64,000 nt of DNA, from positions 1-64,000 of the forward strand of contig NZ_PJME01000020.1 in the NCBI RefSeq assembly GCF_002954775.1, in the 5' to 3' direction. How positions within the stretch are numbered: position 1 is the first letter of the stretch; each line of letters starts with the position of its first letter. This document shows, piece after piece, positions 27,869-35,634 of this stretch. A program made the translations under genes and the position numbers. The DNA is from Streptomyces geranii (lineage in GTDB: Bacteria > Actinomycetota > Actinomycetes > Streptomycetales > Streptomycetaceae). Under the pieces are notes generated by a model. It was given only the letters and a program-made list of their open reading frames with translations. It was not told the origin of the DNA and did no database searches.

Positions 27869-28460
27869 CAGCCTTTCGACCTGGCTGCGCGTGCGCGGCG
27901 AGACCGACTGGCGCCAAGCACCCGCCCTGCGGGTGCTGCCTACGAGCGACGGGTTCCGGGCGTGGTGCGAAGGGCCGGTCCGTCAGCGCGACCCTGTCCG
28001 CGCCGAGCGCCTGTTCGCCGCCTACACCCTGGCCCGCACTGATGCCGCCCGCCGAGCCCCGCTGGATTTCGCCCTGCTGGCCAGTTGGCAGCGCGAGGTC
28101 CTCGGCGGGGCAGATGTTCCGTTCCGTGCGGCGGACGCCTATGGGAAGGCCGGCCGCGAGCGCTACGGCCTGACCTCACGGACCCAGGCTGACTTCGCCG
28201 CCTGCCTGCGCGAGGCTACCGACCCGGGTCTCCCGCTGGCGGCCCGCGCAGCCCGCGTATACCTCGACGTGGCGTTCTTCCATCCTTTCACCGACGCCAA
28301 TGCCCGCGCGGCCCTGCTGACCTTGGTCCACGTCCTGGCCCGTGAGGACATCGTCCTTCCGGAAGTCGGCCCTCTCCAAACGACTCGCTACGCGGACGAC
28401 GCGGCGGGCGCCGCCGACCTGGCCACTCTCATCGGCGTACTCAACCGCCGCCGATGCTGA
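27855..28460 (+). CDS. Fic/Doc-family protein with variant active-site motif
   Basis: A 201-aa protein. Helical segments lead to HPFTDANARAAL at His143-Arg151, which aligns with the Fic motif H-x-F-x-(D/E)-G-N-G-R and the Doc motif H-x-F-x-(D/N)-x-N-K-R. The catalytic His, acidic Asp147, Asn149 and Arg151 are kept. The residue before Arg (Gly in Fic, Lys in Doc) is Ala150. Fic proteins transfer AMP or other nucleotide parts, and Doc phosphorylates EF-Tu; which applies here is open. GGAGGAT at 27844-27850 supports the ATG at 27855, inside the end of the partner gene. Confidence 0.75.
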   Translation: MTATDSLSTWLRVRGETDWRQAPALRVLPTSDGFRAWCEGPVRQRDPVRAERLFAAYTLARTDAARRAPLDFALLASWQREVLGGADVPFRAADAYGKAGRERYGLTSRTQADFAACLREATDPGLPLAARAARVYLDVAFFHPFTDANARAALLTLVHVLAREDIVLPEVGPLQTTRYADDAAGAADLATLIGVLNRRRC

Positions 28461-28497
28461 AATCTTCAGGGTGAGGATGCTGTAGGTGTCGAACCCC

Positions 28498-28779
28498 TCA
28501 GCAGTCGTCGTGGAGTGCCGTGCGCTGGCGGTAGGCGGCTTGTCGACAGCGGTGTGAGCAGTAACGAGCTTTTTGACGTCGGCCGTTGCTGCTCGTCCAG
28601 GTGACGCCGCAGGCTGGCCACTCCACCTTCTGCATGGTGGACGAGGGATCGCTGAGTGCGCGTTGGTGCTGCTGGAGCCTACGGTCGCGTGATCTGCATG
28701 CGGTTGAGCAGAACCGTGTCCTCGGATTTCGGGCCTTCAGTTGGTTGGCGCAACGGCTCGGGTCGTCGGAGGTGCGCAT
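28498..28779 (-). CDS. small zinc-finger-like protein, probably the C-terminal remnant of a larger gene
   Basis: A 93-aa reading frame with two Cys clusters of the same kind: CANQLKARNPRTRFCSTACR and a C-terminal CGV...RYCSHRCRQAAYRQR. Each ends with C-S-x-x-C-R, as in FCS-type or ribbon zinc fingers. Protein-like sequence continues upstream on the same strand in other frames, up to about 29040 (SGYPSIVVLAGDFRRFIKE, then YRYEGAGAAGLLVRRIEEE). A longer gene has therefore probably been broken by frameshifts. The short frame has no clear ribosome site. The role is unknown. Confidence 0.4.
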   Translation of the reverse strand: MRTSDDPSRCANQLKARNPRTRFCSTACRSRDRRLQQHQRALSDPSSTMQKVEWPACGVTWTSSNGRRQKARYCSHRCRQAAYRQRTALHDDC

Positions 28780-29046
28780 GGTGGCCCGGCGGGGAAGTTC
28801 GTCCGGTCTTCTTTGAGTTGTCCGCCCGGGGCTCGTCCGGCTTCGGCCACGGGTGGTCAGGCAGGGTGCGGTAGTAGCGTTCTTCTTCGATCCGGCGGAC
28901 GAGAAGGCCGGCGGCCCCGGCGCCTTCGTAGCGGTAGCCGGGGGGCGACTCGGTCACGGACTTCCTTGATGAACCGGCGGAAGTCTCCGGCAAGGACGAC
29001 GATGCTCGGGTAGCCGCTGGCGATGAGCCGAGGGTCGTCGCGGTAG

Positions 29047-29345
29047 TGGGACCATCCGGGGGCGCTGTCCTATGCGATTCTGGACAAAACCCGGCGGACC
29101 GCGTCGAAGTGGCCGAAGGACCGCCGGATCCCGGCAGTGTCCTTCACCGTCCATCAAATCCTGGCGTCCGTCGCCGACGACGAAGAACGGTTCACCACGA
29201 TCACCAGCCCGCCCAGGGGCAAGGCACGCTGGACGCCGGACGAGGCGAACGGGAGGGTCGGCCGACAGGTCGAGCACCCGGTCACCCCACAGGAGAAGAT
29301 CAGCGCACTCCACACCCTGACCACCGACGAGGAGGTCGCGGCCAC
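29047..29345 (+). pseudogene. fragment of a DUF6192/RacO-like protein
   Basis: Two frames of this segment together give WDHPGALSYAILDKT and then VSFTVHQILASVADDEERF, KARWTPDEANGRVGRQVEHP and ISALHTLTTDEEVAA. I recognise this pattern from DUF6192-type proteins found on Streptomyces chromosomes and plasmids. The N-terminal DNA-binding-like part and the C-terminal half are missing, and the segment joins a transposase tail at about 29345. It is non-functional. Confidence 0.5.
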
Positions 29346-29354
29346 CGGCCCGAG

Positions 29355-29948
29355 CGCATGCTCCGCGTCCCCAAGTACCGTGCCAGCCTGGTCGATCCCT
29401 ACCGCGAACACCTGCGCAAACGCCGCGCCGAGGACCCCGCCGTCCCCGTCAAGCACCTCTTCGAAGAGATCAAAGCCCTCGGCTTCACGGGCTGCCTGAA
29501 CCTCCTGCACAAGTACATCGACCAAGGCCGCGCGGACGCCGACCGCAGCCATATCTCCCCGCGCCGGCTCGCCCGGATGCTGCTGACCAGGCCCGACAAC
29601 CTCAAGGCCGAGCAACAAGAACTCCTGGCCAAGCTCACCGCCGCCTGCCCCGAGATGACCCAACTGGCCGCAGGAATCAGCGGCTTCGCCCCGCTCCTTG
29701 CGCCTCACGTCGACAATGCCGACGCACTCTCGCGCCGGATCGTCCAGCTCTGCGGCGCCGACCTGCCCCACCTGCATGCCTTCGCCCGAGGTCTGGAGAG
29801 AGACCGCGACGCCGTGAACGCCGCCCTCACGCTCCCGTACAGCAACGGCCCCACCGAGGGTGTCAATACCAAGACCAAGCGGATCGCTCGCCAGATGCAC
29901 GGACGAGCAGGCTTCACCCTGCTTCGCCACCGCATCCTCCTCGGATAG
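29355..29948 (+). pseudogene. ISL3-family transposase, C-terminal fragment
   Basis: About 197 codons of an ISL3-type transposase: YREHLRKRRAEDPAVPVKHL, then HISPRRLARMLL, and the family-diagnostic end NGPTEGVNTKTKRIARQMHG. The N-terminal zinc-finger and first catalytic parts are missing, so it cannot be active. It is fused in frame to unrelated sequence on its 5' side. The right-hand end of the element probably lies shortly after 29948, next to another truncated gene. Confidence 0.75.
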
Positions 29949-29993
29949 CAGCACTCTCTGTCACCACCGAAAGTGAGACAGGGCCGTTGGATT

Positions 29994-30116
29994 TACACTC
30001 CCAACTTTGGCTTCGTGCCCCAGGATGACGACGGATGTAGCTGGCGATTCGGAACATCCGTAGGTCCGGTGGACCCTGACGAATACTCAAAGTGGCAGTA
30101 CGGTTTATGTGAGTAG
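29994..30116 (+). pseudogene. 3' end of an unknown gene truncated by the ISL3 element
   Basis: A 40-codon open tail with no start (YTPNFGFVPQDDDGCSW ... EYSKWQYGLCE, stop TAG 30114-30116). The composition looks like real coding sequence, but codons such as TTT, TGT, TCA and a rare TTA are unlike the chromosome, which suggests horizontal origin. It begins directly after the ISL3 remnant. Confidence 0.45.
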
Positions 30117-30187
30117 CGACTAGCTGCAGGGGTGGCCGTGATCGCGAAAACCCGCACGAAGGTCGAATACGAACCTATGAGGGGTTC

Positions 30188-30391
30188 GTGAACGGGGCGG
30201 GTCCTCAGCGGACCGAGTTCCGGCGCCGCAGGTGGGTCTGCGATCCCACCGGGCGATTCGTGACAGAGGCCGGTCCCGCGTCCGCCTTCGTGAACGGGGC
30301 GAGTCCACAGCGGACCGAGTCCCGGCGCCGCAGGTGGGTCTGCGATCCCACCGGAGGGCTCGTGATGGAGCCCGGTCCCTTCGTGAAGAAG
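30188..30391 (+). repeat. 102-bp tandem duplication inside the coding region
   Basis: Unit 1 is 30188-30289 and unit 2 is 30290-30391. Both begin GTGAACGGGGCG and keep the reading frame. Differences are mostly at the 3' end of the unit. Confidence 0.75.
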
Positions 30392-30808
30392 CCCGACCCT
30401 CCGCCGGCTGAGGCCCCGGGCGATCGGCCCCACAACCCGACCAACCACTACAGCCCACCGAGGGATGGTGCTCCTTTCGGCGCAGGGATGCACCAACGGG
30501 CCGAACACCGGACGATGGACCTTGCTGAGGGCATCGCCTACGGGCATGTCGCTGACGACTTCCTGCGGGGAGACGTCGTGACGGGTCTCGCGAGGGGTGC
30601 GGCCGTTGGAACTGAGAAAAGGGGTGGTGTTGCTGCGGGGGTCGCGAAGACGGTCCTTTTCTATGTGCACCCGGCTTCGTTGATCGTCGCGGTGACCGAC
30701 ATGTTGTGCGACCGGCCGAATGCACCGAAACCCACCAACCCGGAAGTCGTGCGCAACGCCGCGATGAACACCATTCTCGCGGCACTGTTCGGTCACCCCG
30801 GAAGGTGA
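30188..30808 (+). CDS. hypothetical protein with a 34-residue tandem duplication
   Basis: A 206-aa protein. Residues 1-34 and 35-66 are near-identical copies carrying PQRTE(F/S)RRRRWVCDPTG. This 102-bp duplication has only a few base changes, so it is recent or under selection. The second half is Gly/Ala-rich and partly hydrophobic (LFYVHPASLIVAVTDML), possibly one membrane helix. GAGGGG precedes the GTG start at 30188. A 17-codon frame (30138-30191) with its own G-rich ribosome site overlaps the start by GTGA and may be a coupled leader. No family is recognised. Confidence 0.45.
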   Translation: MNGAGPQRTEFRRRRWVCDPTGRFVTEAGPASAFVNGASPQRTESRRRRWVCDPTGGLVMEPGPFVKKPDPPPAEAPGDRPHNPTNHYSPPRDGAPFGAGMHQRAEHRTMDLAEGIAYGHVADDFLRGDVVTGLARGAAVGTEKRGGVAAGVAKTVLFYVHPASLIVAVTDMLCDRPNAPKPTNPEVVRNAAMNTILAALFGHPGR

Positions 30809-31036
30809 TCCCGGACAGCTCCGCTCGAAGGACCCACCGGACACAGGCTCCCTGGCGCTCGGGTCCCCGTCCTTAGACCAGTTGGGCTCGCGCCGTTCCC
30901 GCCCCCGCCGTTCAGCCTCATCAATTCATCGTGCGGACCCGAGTCAGTGGCGGATTGTCGAGTCTGGCAGCCATGAAAGTTACTTACCGCCATAGAACAT
31001 CCATAAATGCCCACCTAAGGGGTTTTCAGGGAGATT

Positions 31037-31492
31037 TTGCAGGCGTATGCCTCCTCCGTCGAGGAGATGGACGCCGCGTTCACGGCGTGGGTGCCCCGGC
31101 GGCGGTCGCAGATCCACAAGACGCACCGGGAGGTCATCGGCGAGCGGGCGGCCCGTGAGCACGCGGCCCTCAAACCGCTGCCGCCGACTCCGTATCTGGT
31201 GGCCGAGCGGCACCTGCGGCCAGTCGGCAAGGACTGCCTGGTCGCCTTCGGCGGCAATCTCTACTCGGTGCCCGCCCGCCGCGTCCGCCCCCGCCGACTG
31301 GTGGAGACCCGGGCGACGAAGTCACAGGTCATGCTGCACTCCACCGCTCCGGACGCCAGCGGCGAGACGCTGCTGGCCATGCATCCGCGGGCGGTCGGCC
31401 GCGGGGCGCGCACCGCGACGGTGACGAAGCCCGGGCGGGCCAGACCGCAGGCAGCGCCCTTGGGCACGCGAAGACCCTGCCGTGCAGGGTGA
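31037..31492 (+). pseudogene. IS21-family IstA transposase, C-terminal fragment
   Basis: Codons from about 31040 to 31440 encode the C-terminal region of IS21-type transposases: REVIGERAAREHAALKPLP, YLVAERHLRPVGKDCLVAFG and LYSVPARRVRPRRLVETRAT. The catalytic DDE core and the partner istB gene are absent. The frame ends in unrelated sequence at 31492. It is a dead remnant within the island. Confidence 0.75.
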
Positions 31493-31617
31493 TCAGCGCG
31501 ATCCAGCTCGACCAGGGCTGCACCGGTTCGCTCCGGCGTACAACCTCAGCCCCGGGTGCGCTGTCTAACGGGTACTCAGAAACCCACGGCACCACTCCCG
31601 CGAAGGGACTGCTCGGC

Positions 31618-32487
31618 ATGCGTACACGGAGAAGGATCGCCATCGCGACAACCACCGCCCTCACCCTCACTCTTGTCCTGGGCGCAGCCGCGCTCACGGC
31701 TCCCGCCGTCCAGGCGGCCACTCCGGACGCGGGTACGCTGCGCGACGTCGCGCGCAACGGCGAGCGCGACCTCTGGTACAAGGACGAGGCCGGCCAGACG
31801 AACCGGCTGACGGTCTCGATGAAGTTCGAGAGCCGCGACGGTGGGAACGACGCCTACTACATCCTCACCTTCCGCGACCGCGCCCCCATCGCCATCGACA
31901 GCAGCGCGGCCGAAAACTACGAGTGCGTGTACCCGTCGGCGACCGACCGCACGGTCGCCCGCTGCGCGGTCCACGTCCCGGTGGGCACCGACTTCACCGA
32001 CGACTACTACATCGACCTGGGCAACGGCAACGACACCGTGTCGATCGCCGCCGACAACTACGCGTACAGCACGATCTACGGCGGCAAGGGCAACGACGTG
32101 CTGGTGGGCAACAGCCAAACCGAGCTCTACGGCCAGGACGGCAACGACCGCACCGTCGGCGGGGGCGAGCAGCGGGGCAACGGAGCGCGCGGCGGAGCCG
32201 GGAACGACGTCATGACCGGGTGCTATGCGTGCTACGGCGACGCCGGCAACGACTCGCTCACCGGCGACGCCACCAGCAACCGCCTCGACGGCGGCGACGG
32301 CAACGACGTCCTGCGCGGAAATTCAGGCGCCGACAACCTCTACGGCGGCAGGGGCAACGACCGCCTGTACGGCGACCGGGGCAACGACGTCCTGTGGGGC
32401 AACAGCGGCAACGACGTCCTGCACGGCGGCCCAGGCAACGACAGGCTCTCGGGCGGTCCGGGCAACGACAAGGTGTATCAGAACTAG
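31618..32487 (+). CDS. secreted calcium-binding RTX-repeat protein
   Basis: A 289-aa protein with an N-terminal signal peptide (MRTRRRIAIATTTAL, hydrophobic LTLVLGAAALTAPAV, cleavage near V-Q-A-A). After an N-terminal domain of about 100 residues come at least eight glycine/Asp-rich nonapeptides of the type GGxGNDxLx, such as GGKGNDVLVG, GGDGNDVLRG, GGRGNDRLYG and GGPGNDKVYQ. Calcium folds such repeats into a beta-roll. No enzymatic domain is attached. The ATG at 31618 follows AAGGGA. It is intact among transposon debris and is probably exported by Sec or Tat, because no type I secretion genes are nearby. Confidence 0.8.
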   Translation: MRTRRRIAIATTTALTLTLVLGAAALTAPAVQAATPDAGTLRDVARNGERDLWYKDEAGQTNRLTVSMKFESRDGGNDAYYILTFRDRAPIAIDSSAAENYECVYPSATDRTVARCAVHVPVGTDFTDDYYIDLGNGNDTVSIAADNYAYSTIYGGKGNDVLVGNSQTELYGQDGNDRTVGGGEQRGNGARGGAGNDVMTGCYACYGDAGNDSLTGDATSNRLDGGDGNDVLRGNSGADNLYGGRGNDRLYGDRGNDVLWGNSGNDVLHGGPGNDRLSGGPGNDKVYQN

Positions 32488-32593
32488 CAGAAAGACCCGG
32501 CCGTTCCCGGCCACGGCATGCGCCGCCGCTTACGACCTGAGACGCTCCTGACCAGGTCGATTGCAGTCCGCGGTGTGGCCGCCGGTTCCCTAG

Positions 32594-32618
32594 CCCTAGC
32601 CATTGGTAATGGTTAGGG
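32594..32618 (+). terminator. stem-loop after the RTX gene, possible terminator
   Basis: Arms CCCTAGCCATT and AATGGTTAGGG pair over 11 bp with one mismatch around a GGT loop. It lies 107 bp after the RTX stop and just before the IS5 left end. No T-run follows. Confidence 0.4.
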
Positions 32619-32632
32619 CCCTGCTATAGGAC

Positions 32633-33480
32633 GTCATCTCATTTGGCTGGGTAAGCCGGCGGTCGTGGCAGGGATCGTTGAGCGGCTGGTGCCGGAGGAG
32701 TTGTGGGAGTTGTTCCAGCGGGTGGTGCCGGAGGCGCCGTCGCGGCCTCAGGGTGGGGGCCGGCGGCGGCACGGTGAGCGCGAAGTGCTGGTCGCGATCG
32801 TGTTCGTGGCGACCTCTGGCTGCACGTGGCAGCAGTTGCCGACCGCGTCGTTCGGGCCGTCCGGCGCGACGGCTCACCGACGATTCACCGAGTGGACGAA
32901 GGCCCGTGTGTGGGTCAGACTCCACCGCCTGGTCCTCGATGAGCTGGGATCCCGCGGCGAGCTGGACCGGTCCCGGTGCGCGGTCGACTCGGTGAACATG
33001 CGGGCCCTGAAAAGGGGGAGCTGACAGGCCCGAATCCTGTAGACCGGGGCAAGTACGGGTCGAAGATCCACTTGATCACGGAGCGGACCGGCCTGCCCCT
33101 GCCCATCGGTATTTCGGGCGCCAACACGCACGACAGCCAGGCCCTGATCCCGCTGGTGAAGGGCATACCGCCGATCCGCTCCCGCCGCGGGCGCCGACGG
33201 CCCAGGCACCCGAAAACTTCACGCCGACAAGGGCTACGACTACAACCACCTGCGGCGATGGTTGTCCAGCCAAGGAATCCGCCACCGCATCGCCCGCAGG
33301 GCCATCGAGACCTCACAGCGACTCGGCCGACACCGCTGGACCATCGAACGCACCATGGCCTGGCTCGCCGGATGCCGACGTCTCCACCGACGCTACGAAC
33401 GCAAAGCCGACTACTTCCTCGCCTGCACCAGCATCGCCTGCACCCTCATCTGCTATAGCAGACTGACCAAATGAGATGAC
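32633..33480 (+). mobile_element. IS5-family insertion sequence, 848 bp
   Basis: Perfect 14-bp terminal inverted repeats: GTCATCTCATTTGG at 32633-32646 and its complement at 33467-33480. Between them is a single transposase split over three frame segments. No convincing target duplication was identified beside the repeats. It sits between the RTX gene and a pentapeptide-protein remnant. Confidence 0.8.
32665..33474 (+). pseudogene. IS5-family transposase split by two frame changes
   Basis: Segment 1 (32665-33024) has the N-terminal domain (LVAIVFVATSGCTWQQLP) and first acidic residue region (CAVDSVNMRALK). Near AAAAGGGG (about 33012) the frame moves by -1 into segment 2 (YGSKIHLITERTGLPLPIG). 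Around 33215 it moves back into the first frame, giving KLHADKGYDYNHL and then RIARRAIETSQRLGRHRWT to the end. The first change could be programmed -1 frameshifting, known in IS5 relatives. The second has no such explanation and probably inactivates the enzyme. Confidence 0.75.
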
Positions 33481-33626
33481 TTCTGACGGCTGTTCGGAGG
33501 GGGATCTGACGCAGCGATCACCGTTGGAGCAGCATCCGAACAGAGTCCCTGCGGTGGCCTTCATCGCAGAGCGACGGGGGTGCACAGCGGCAGCCTCAAC
33601 GGTGGTACCTCAGGGAAGTCCGGACG

Positions 33627-33893
33627 GTACGGACGTTCGGCCTTCTTGCCCTGCTGTTACTGCCCGGTGCGGGGTGGTTCCTGTGGCAGACGCAGCCGCT
33701 CACGAGCTGGGAGGAGGCAACTCTCCCGCCGGGATGGCCGGCTGCCGCAGGAACTGGGACCTGCTGGGCGCCCGATCCCTCAAGCCCGAGCGGCAGCTCA
33801 GCGCGTCGACCCTGTTCGACCTGGTCAAGCTCGCCTTCGGCGTGGCAGCCGGCTCAGGGGCGCTGGTGGCTCTCGTGGTCGCCTACCCGCAGG
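33627..33893 (+). pseudogene. N-terminal fragment of a pentapeptide-repeat membrane protein
   Basis: Translated with one frameshift near 33755, the segment gives a hydrophobic helix (GLLALLLLPGAGWFLWQ), LTSWEEATLPPGWPA, then SLKPERQLSASTLFDLVK and a second helix (SGALVALVVAY). This is the conserved N-terminus of a family of Streptomyces pentapeptide-repeat proteins. The repeat part is missing. It contains a TTA codon. It abuts the right end of the island. Confidence 0.5.
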
Positions 33894-33960
33894 TACTCAC
33901 GTGCTGTCCGGATCACCGTTGCCGTCGCCATGGCCCCTCCCCGTCACGTACGGTCGTTCC

Positions 33961-35634
33961 ATGGCACCTGAGAGGTCTACCGTAGGTGTAATCATGACCG
34001 TGGACGACGACCCCGGGGTCTCCCGGGCCGTCGCCCGGGACCTGCGGCGGCGCTACGGCGAGTCGTACCGGATCGTGCGCGCGGAGTCCGGCGAGTCCGC
34101 GCTGGAGGCGCTGCGGGAGCTGAAGCTGCGCGGTGATCTGGTGGCGGTGATCCTGGCCGACTACCGGATGCCGCAGATGAACGGCATCGAGTTCCTCGAA
34201 CAGGCGTTGGACGTCTATCCGGGCGCCCGGCGCGTGCTGCTCACGGCGTACGCGGACACCAACGCGGCGATCGACGCGATCAACGTCGTCGACCTCGACC
34301 ACTACCTCCTCAAGCCCTGGGACCCGCCGGAGGAGAAGCTCTACCCGGTGCTGGACGACCTCCTGGAGGCGTGGCGGTGCAGTGACTTCCGGCCGGTGCC
34401 GAGCACCAAGGTGGTCGGGCACAGGTGGTCGGCGCGGTCGTCGGACGTACGGGAGTTCCTGGCCCGCAACCAGGTGCCGTACCGCTGGTACTCCACCGAG
34501 GAGCCCGAGGGGCAGCGGCTGCTGGCGGCCTGCGGGCAGGACGGGCAGCGGCTGCCGGTCGTGATCACCGCCGACGGTGCCACGCTCGTCGAGCCCGAGG
34601 TGCCGGAGCTGGCCGCGCGGGTGGGGCTGGCGACGACGCCCACGGCTGACTTCTACGACCTCGTCGTCATCGGCGGCGGGCCCGCCGGGCTCGGCTCGGC
34701 CGTGTACGGGGCCTCGGAGGGGCTGCGTACGGTGCTGGTGGAGCGGTCGGCGACCGGCGGGCAGGCCGGGCAGAGTTCGCGGATCGAGAACTATCTCGGG
34801 TTCCCGGACGGGGTGTCCGGCTCCCAGCTCACCGAACGGGCGCGGCGGCAGGCCACGAAGTTCGGCGCCGAGATCCTTTCCGCCCGCGAGGTGACCGGAC
34901 TTGAGGTGAGCGGTGCGGCGCGGCTCGTGCGGTTCTCGGACGGATCGGCGATCGCCGCGCACAGTGTGATCCTGGCGACCGGGGTGTCGTACCGACAGCT
35001 GGAGGCGCCCGGGGCCACCGATCTGTCGGGCTGCGGGGTGTTCTACGGGTCCGCGCTGACCGAGGCCGCCGCCTGCCAGGGGCACGACGTGTACATCGTC
35101 GGCGGGGCCAACTCGGCCGGGCAGGCGGCGATGTACCTGTCCCGGGGTGCCAAGTCGGTGACGCTGCTGGTGCGCGGGGCGGATCTCACCGCGTCGATGT
35201 CGCACTACCTGATCCAGCAGATCGCCGAGGCGCCGAACATCTCGGTGCGGGCCGCCACGGTCGTCGAGGCCGCGCACGGTGGCGACCACCTGGAGCAGCT
35301 GACCCTGCGCGACACGGCAACCGGGCAGACCGAACTGGTCGACGCGCAGTGGCTGTTCGTGTTCATCGGCGCGGCCCCGCTGACCGACTGGCTGGACGGC
35401 ACGGTGCTGCGCGACGAGCGCGGCTTCATCCTGGCCGGGCCCGACCTGACCGCCGACGGGCGGCCACCGGCGGACTGGGAGCTGGACCGGCCGCCGTACC
35501 ACCTGGAGACCAACGTCCCCGGCGTCTTCGTCGCGGGGGACGCCCGCGCGGAGTCCGCCAAGCGGGTCGCGTCCGCCGTCGGAGAGGGAGCCATGGCCGT
35601 GATGCTCGTCCACCGGTATCTGGAGCAGTCGTGA
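33961..35634 (+). CDS. response regulator receiver fused to thioredoxin-reductase-like flavoprotein
   Basis: A 557-aa protein in three parts. A receiver domain (about 10-135) has phospho-acceptor Asp67 in VILADYRMP and switch Lys in YLLKPW. A glutaredoxin-like segment (about 145-222) lacks a C-x-x-C. A two-dinucleotide flavoprotein (from 233) has VVIGGGPAGLGSAVYG and YIVGGANSAGQAAMYL. The C-A-T-C active site of thioredoxin reductases is replaced by SGCGVFYGSALTE, with one Cys. The start at ATG 33961 is island-derived; ATG 33994 within the repeat is the alternative. It is followed by the kinase gene with a 4-nt GTGA overlap. Confidence 0.88.
   Translation: MAPERSTVGVIMTVDDDPGVSRAVARDLRRRYGESYRIVRAESGESALEALRELKLRGDLVAVILADYRMPQMNGIEFLEQALDVYPGARRVLLTAYADTNAAIDAINVVDLDHYLLKPWDPPEEKLYPVLDDLLEAWRCSDFRPVPSTKVVGHRWSARSSDVREFLARNQVPYRWYSTEEPEGQRLLAACGQDGQRLPVVITADGATLVEPEVPELAARVGLATTPTADFYDLVVIGGGPAGLGSAVYGASEGLRTVLVERSATGGQAGQSSRIENYLGFPDGVSGSQLTERARRQATKFGAEILSAREVTGLEVSGAARLVRFSDGSAIAAHSVILATGVSYRQLEAPGATDLSGCGVFYGSALTEAAACQGHDVYIVGGANSAGQAAMYLSRGAKSVTLLVRGADLTASMSHYLIQQIAEAPNISVRAATVVEAAHGGDHLEQLTLRDTATGQTELVDAQWLFVFIGAAPLTDWLDGTVLRDERGFILAGPDLTADGRPPADWELDRPPYHLETNVPGVFVAGDARAESAKRVASAVGEGAMAVMLVHRYLEQS
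33991..34011 (+). repeat. right 21-bp direct repeat (candidate attR)
   Basis: Exact copy of bases 21981-22001. It lies in frame within the response-regulator gene and supplies ATG 33994 as a possible internal start. The codons that follow (P-G-V-S-R-A-V) are those expected of the native gene. Confidence 0.8.

Larger units (their letters stand above)
21981..34011. mobile_element. 12.0-kb genomic island bounded by 21-bp direct repeats
   Basis: The unit repeat-to-repeat is 12,010 bp. It holds genes unlike the flanks, at least four transposase remnants and several truncated genes. Its ends fall exactly in the N-terminal codons of one gene. No intact integrase, relaxase or partition gene was found, so it is either decayed or needs functions in trans. 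The right end supplies a new start and 10 codons for the interrupted gene, a layout known for elements that integrate into the 5' ends of genes. Confidence 0.7.

Noticed and set aside
33919..33960. Island-borne promoter for the new start at 33961 (TTGCCG ... TACGGT)
   Set aside because: The -10-like box is well placed for a leaderless start, but the spacer is about 24 bp. Too weak to list as a feature.
22001..33990. Terminal inverted repeats at the ends of the 12-kb island
   Set aside because: The first and last 40 bases were compared and show no inverted match, so it does not look like a composite transposon.
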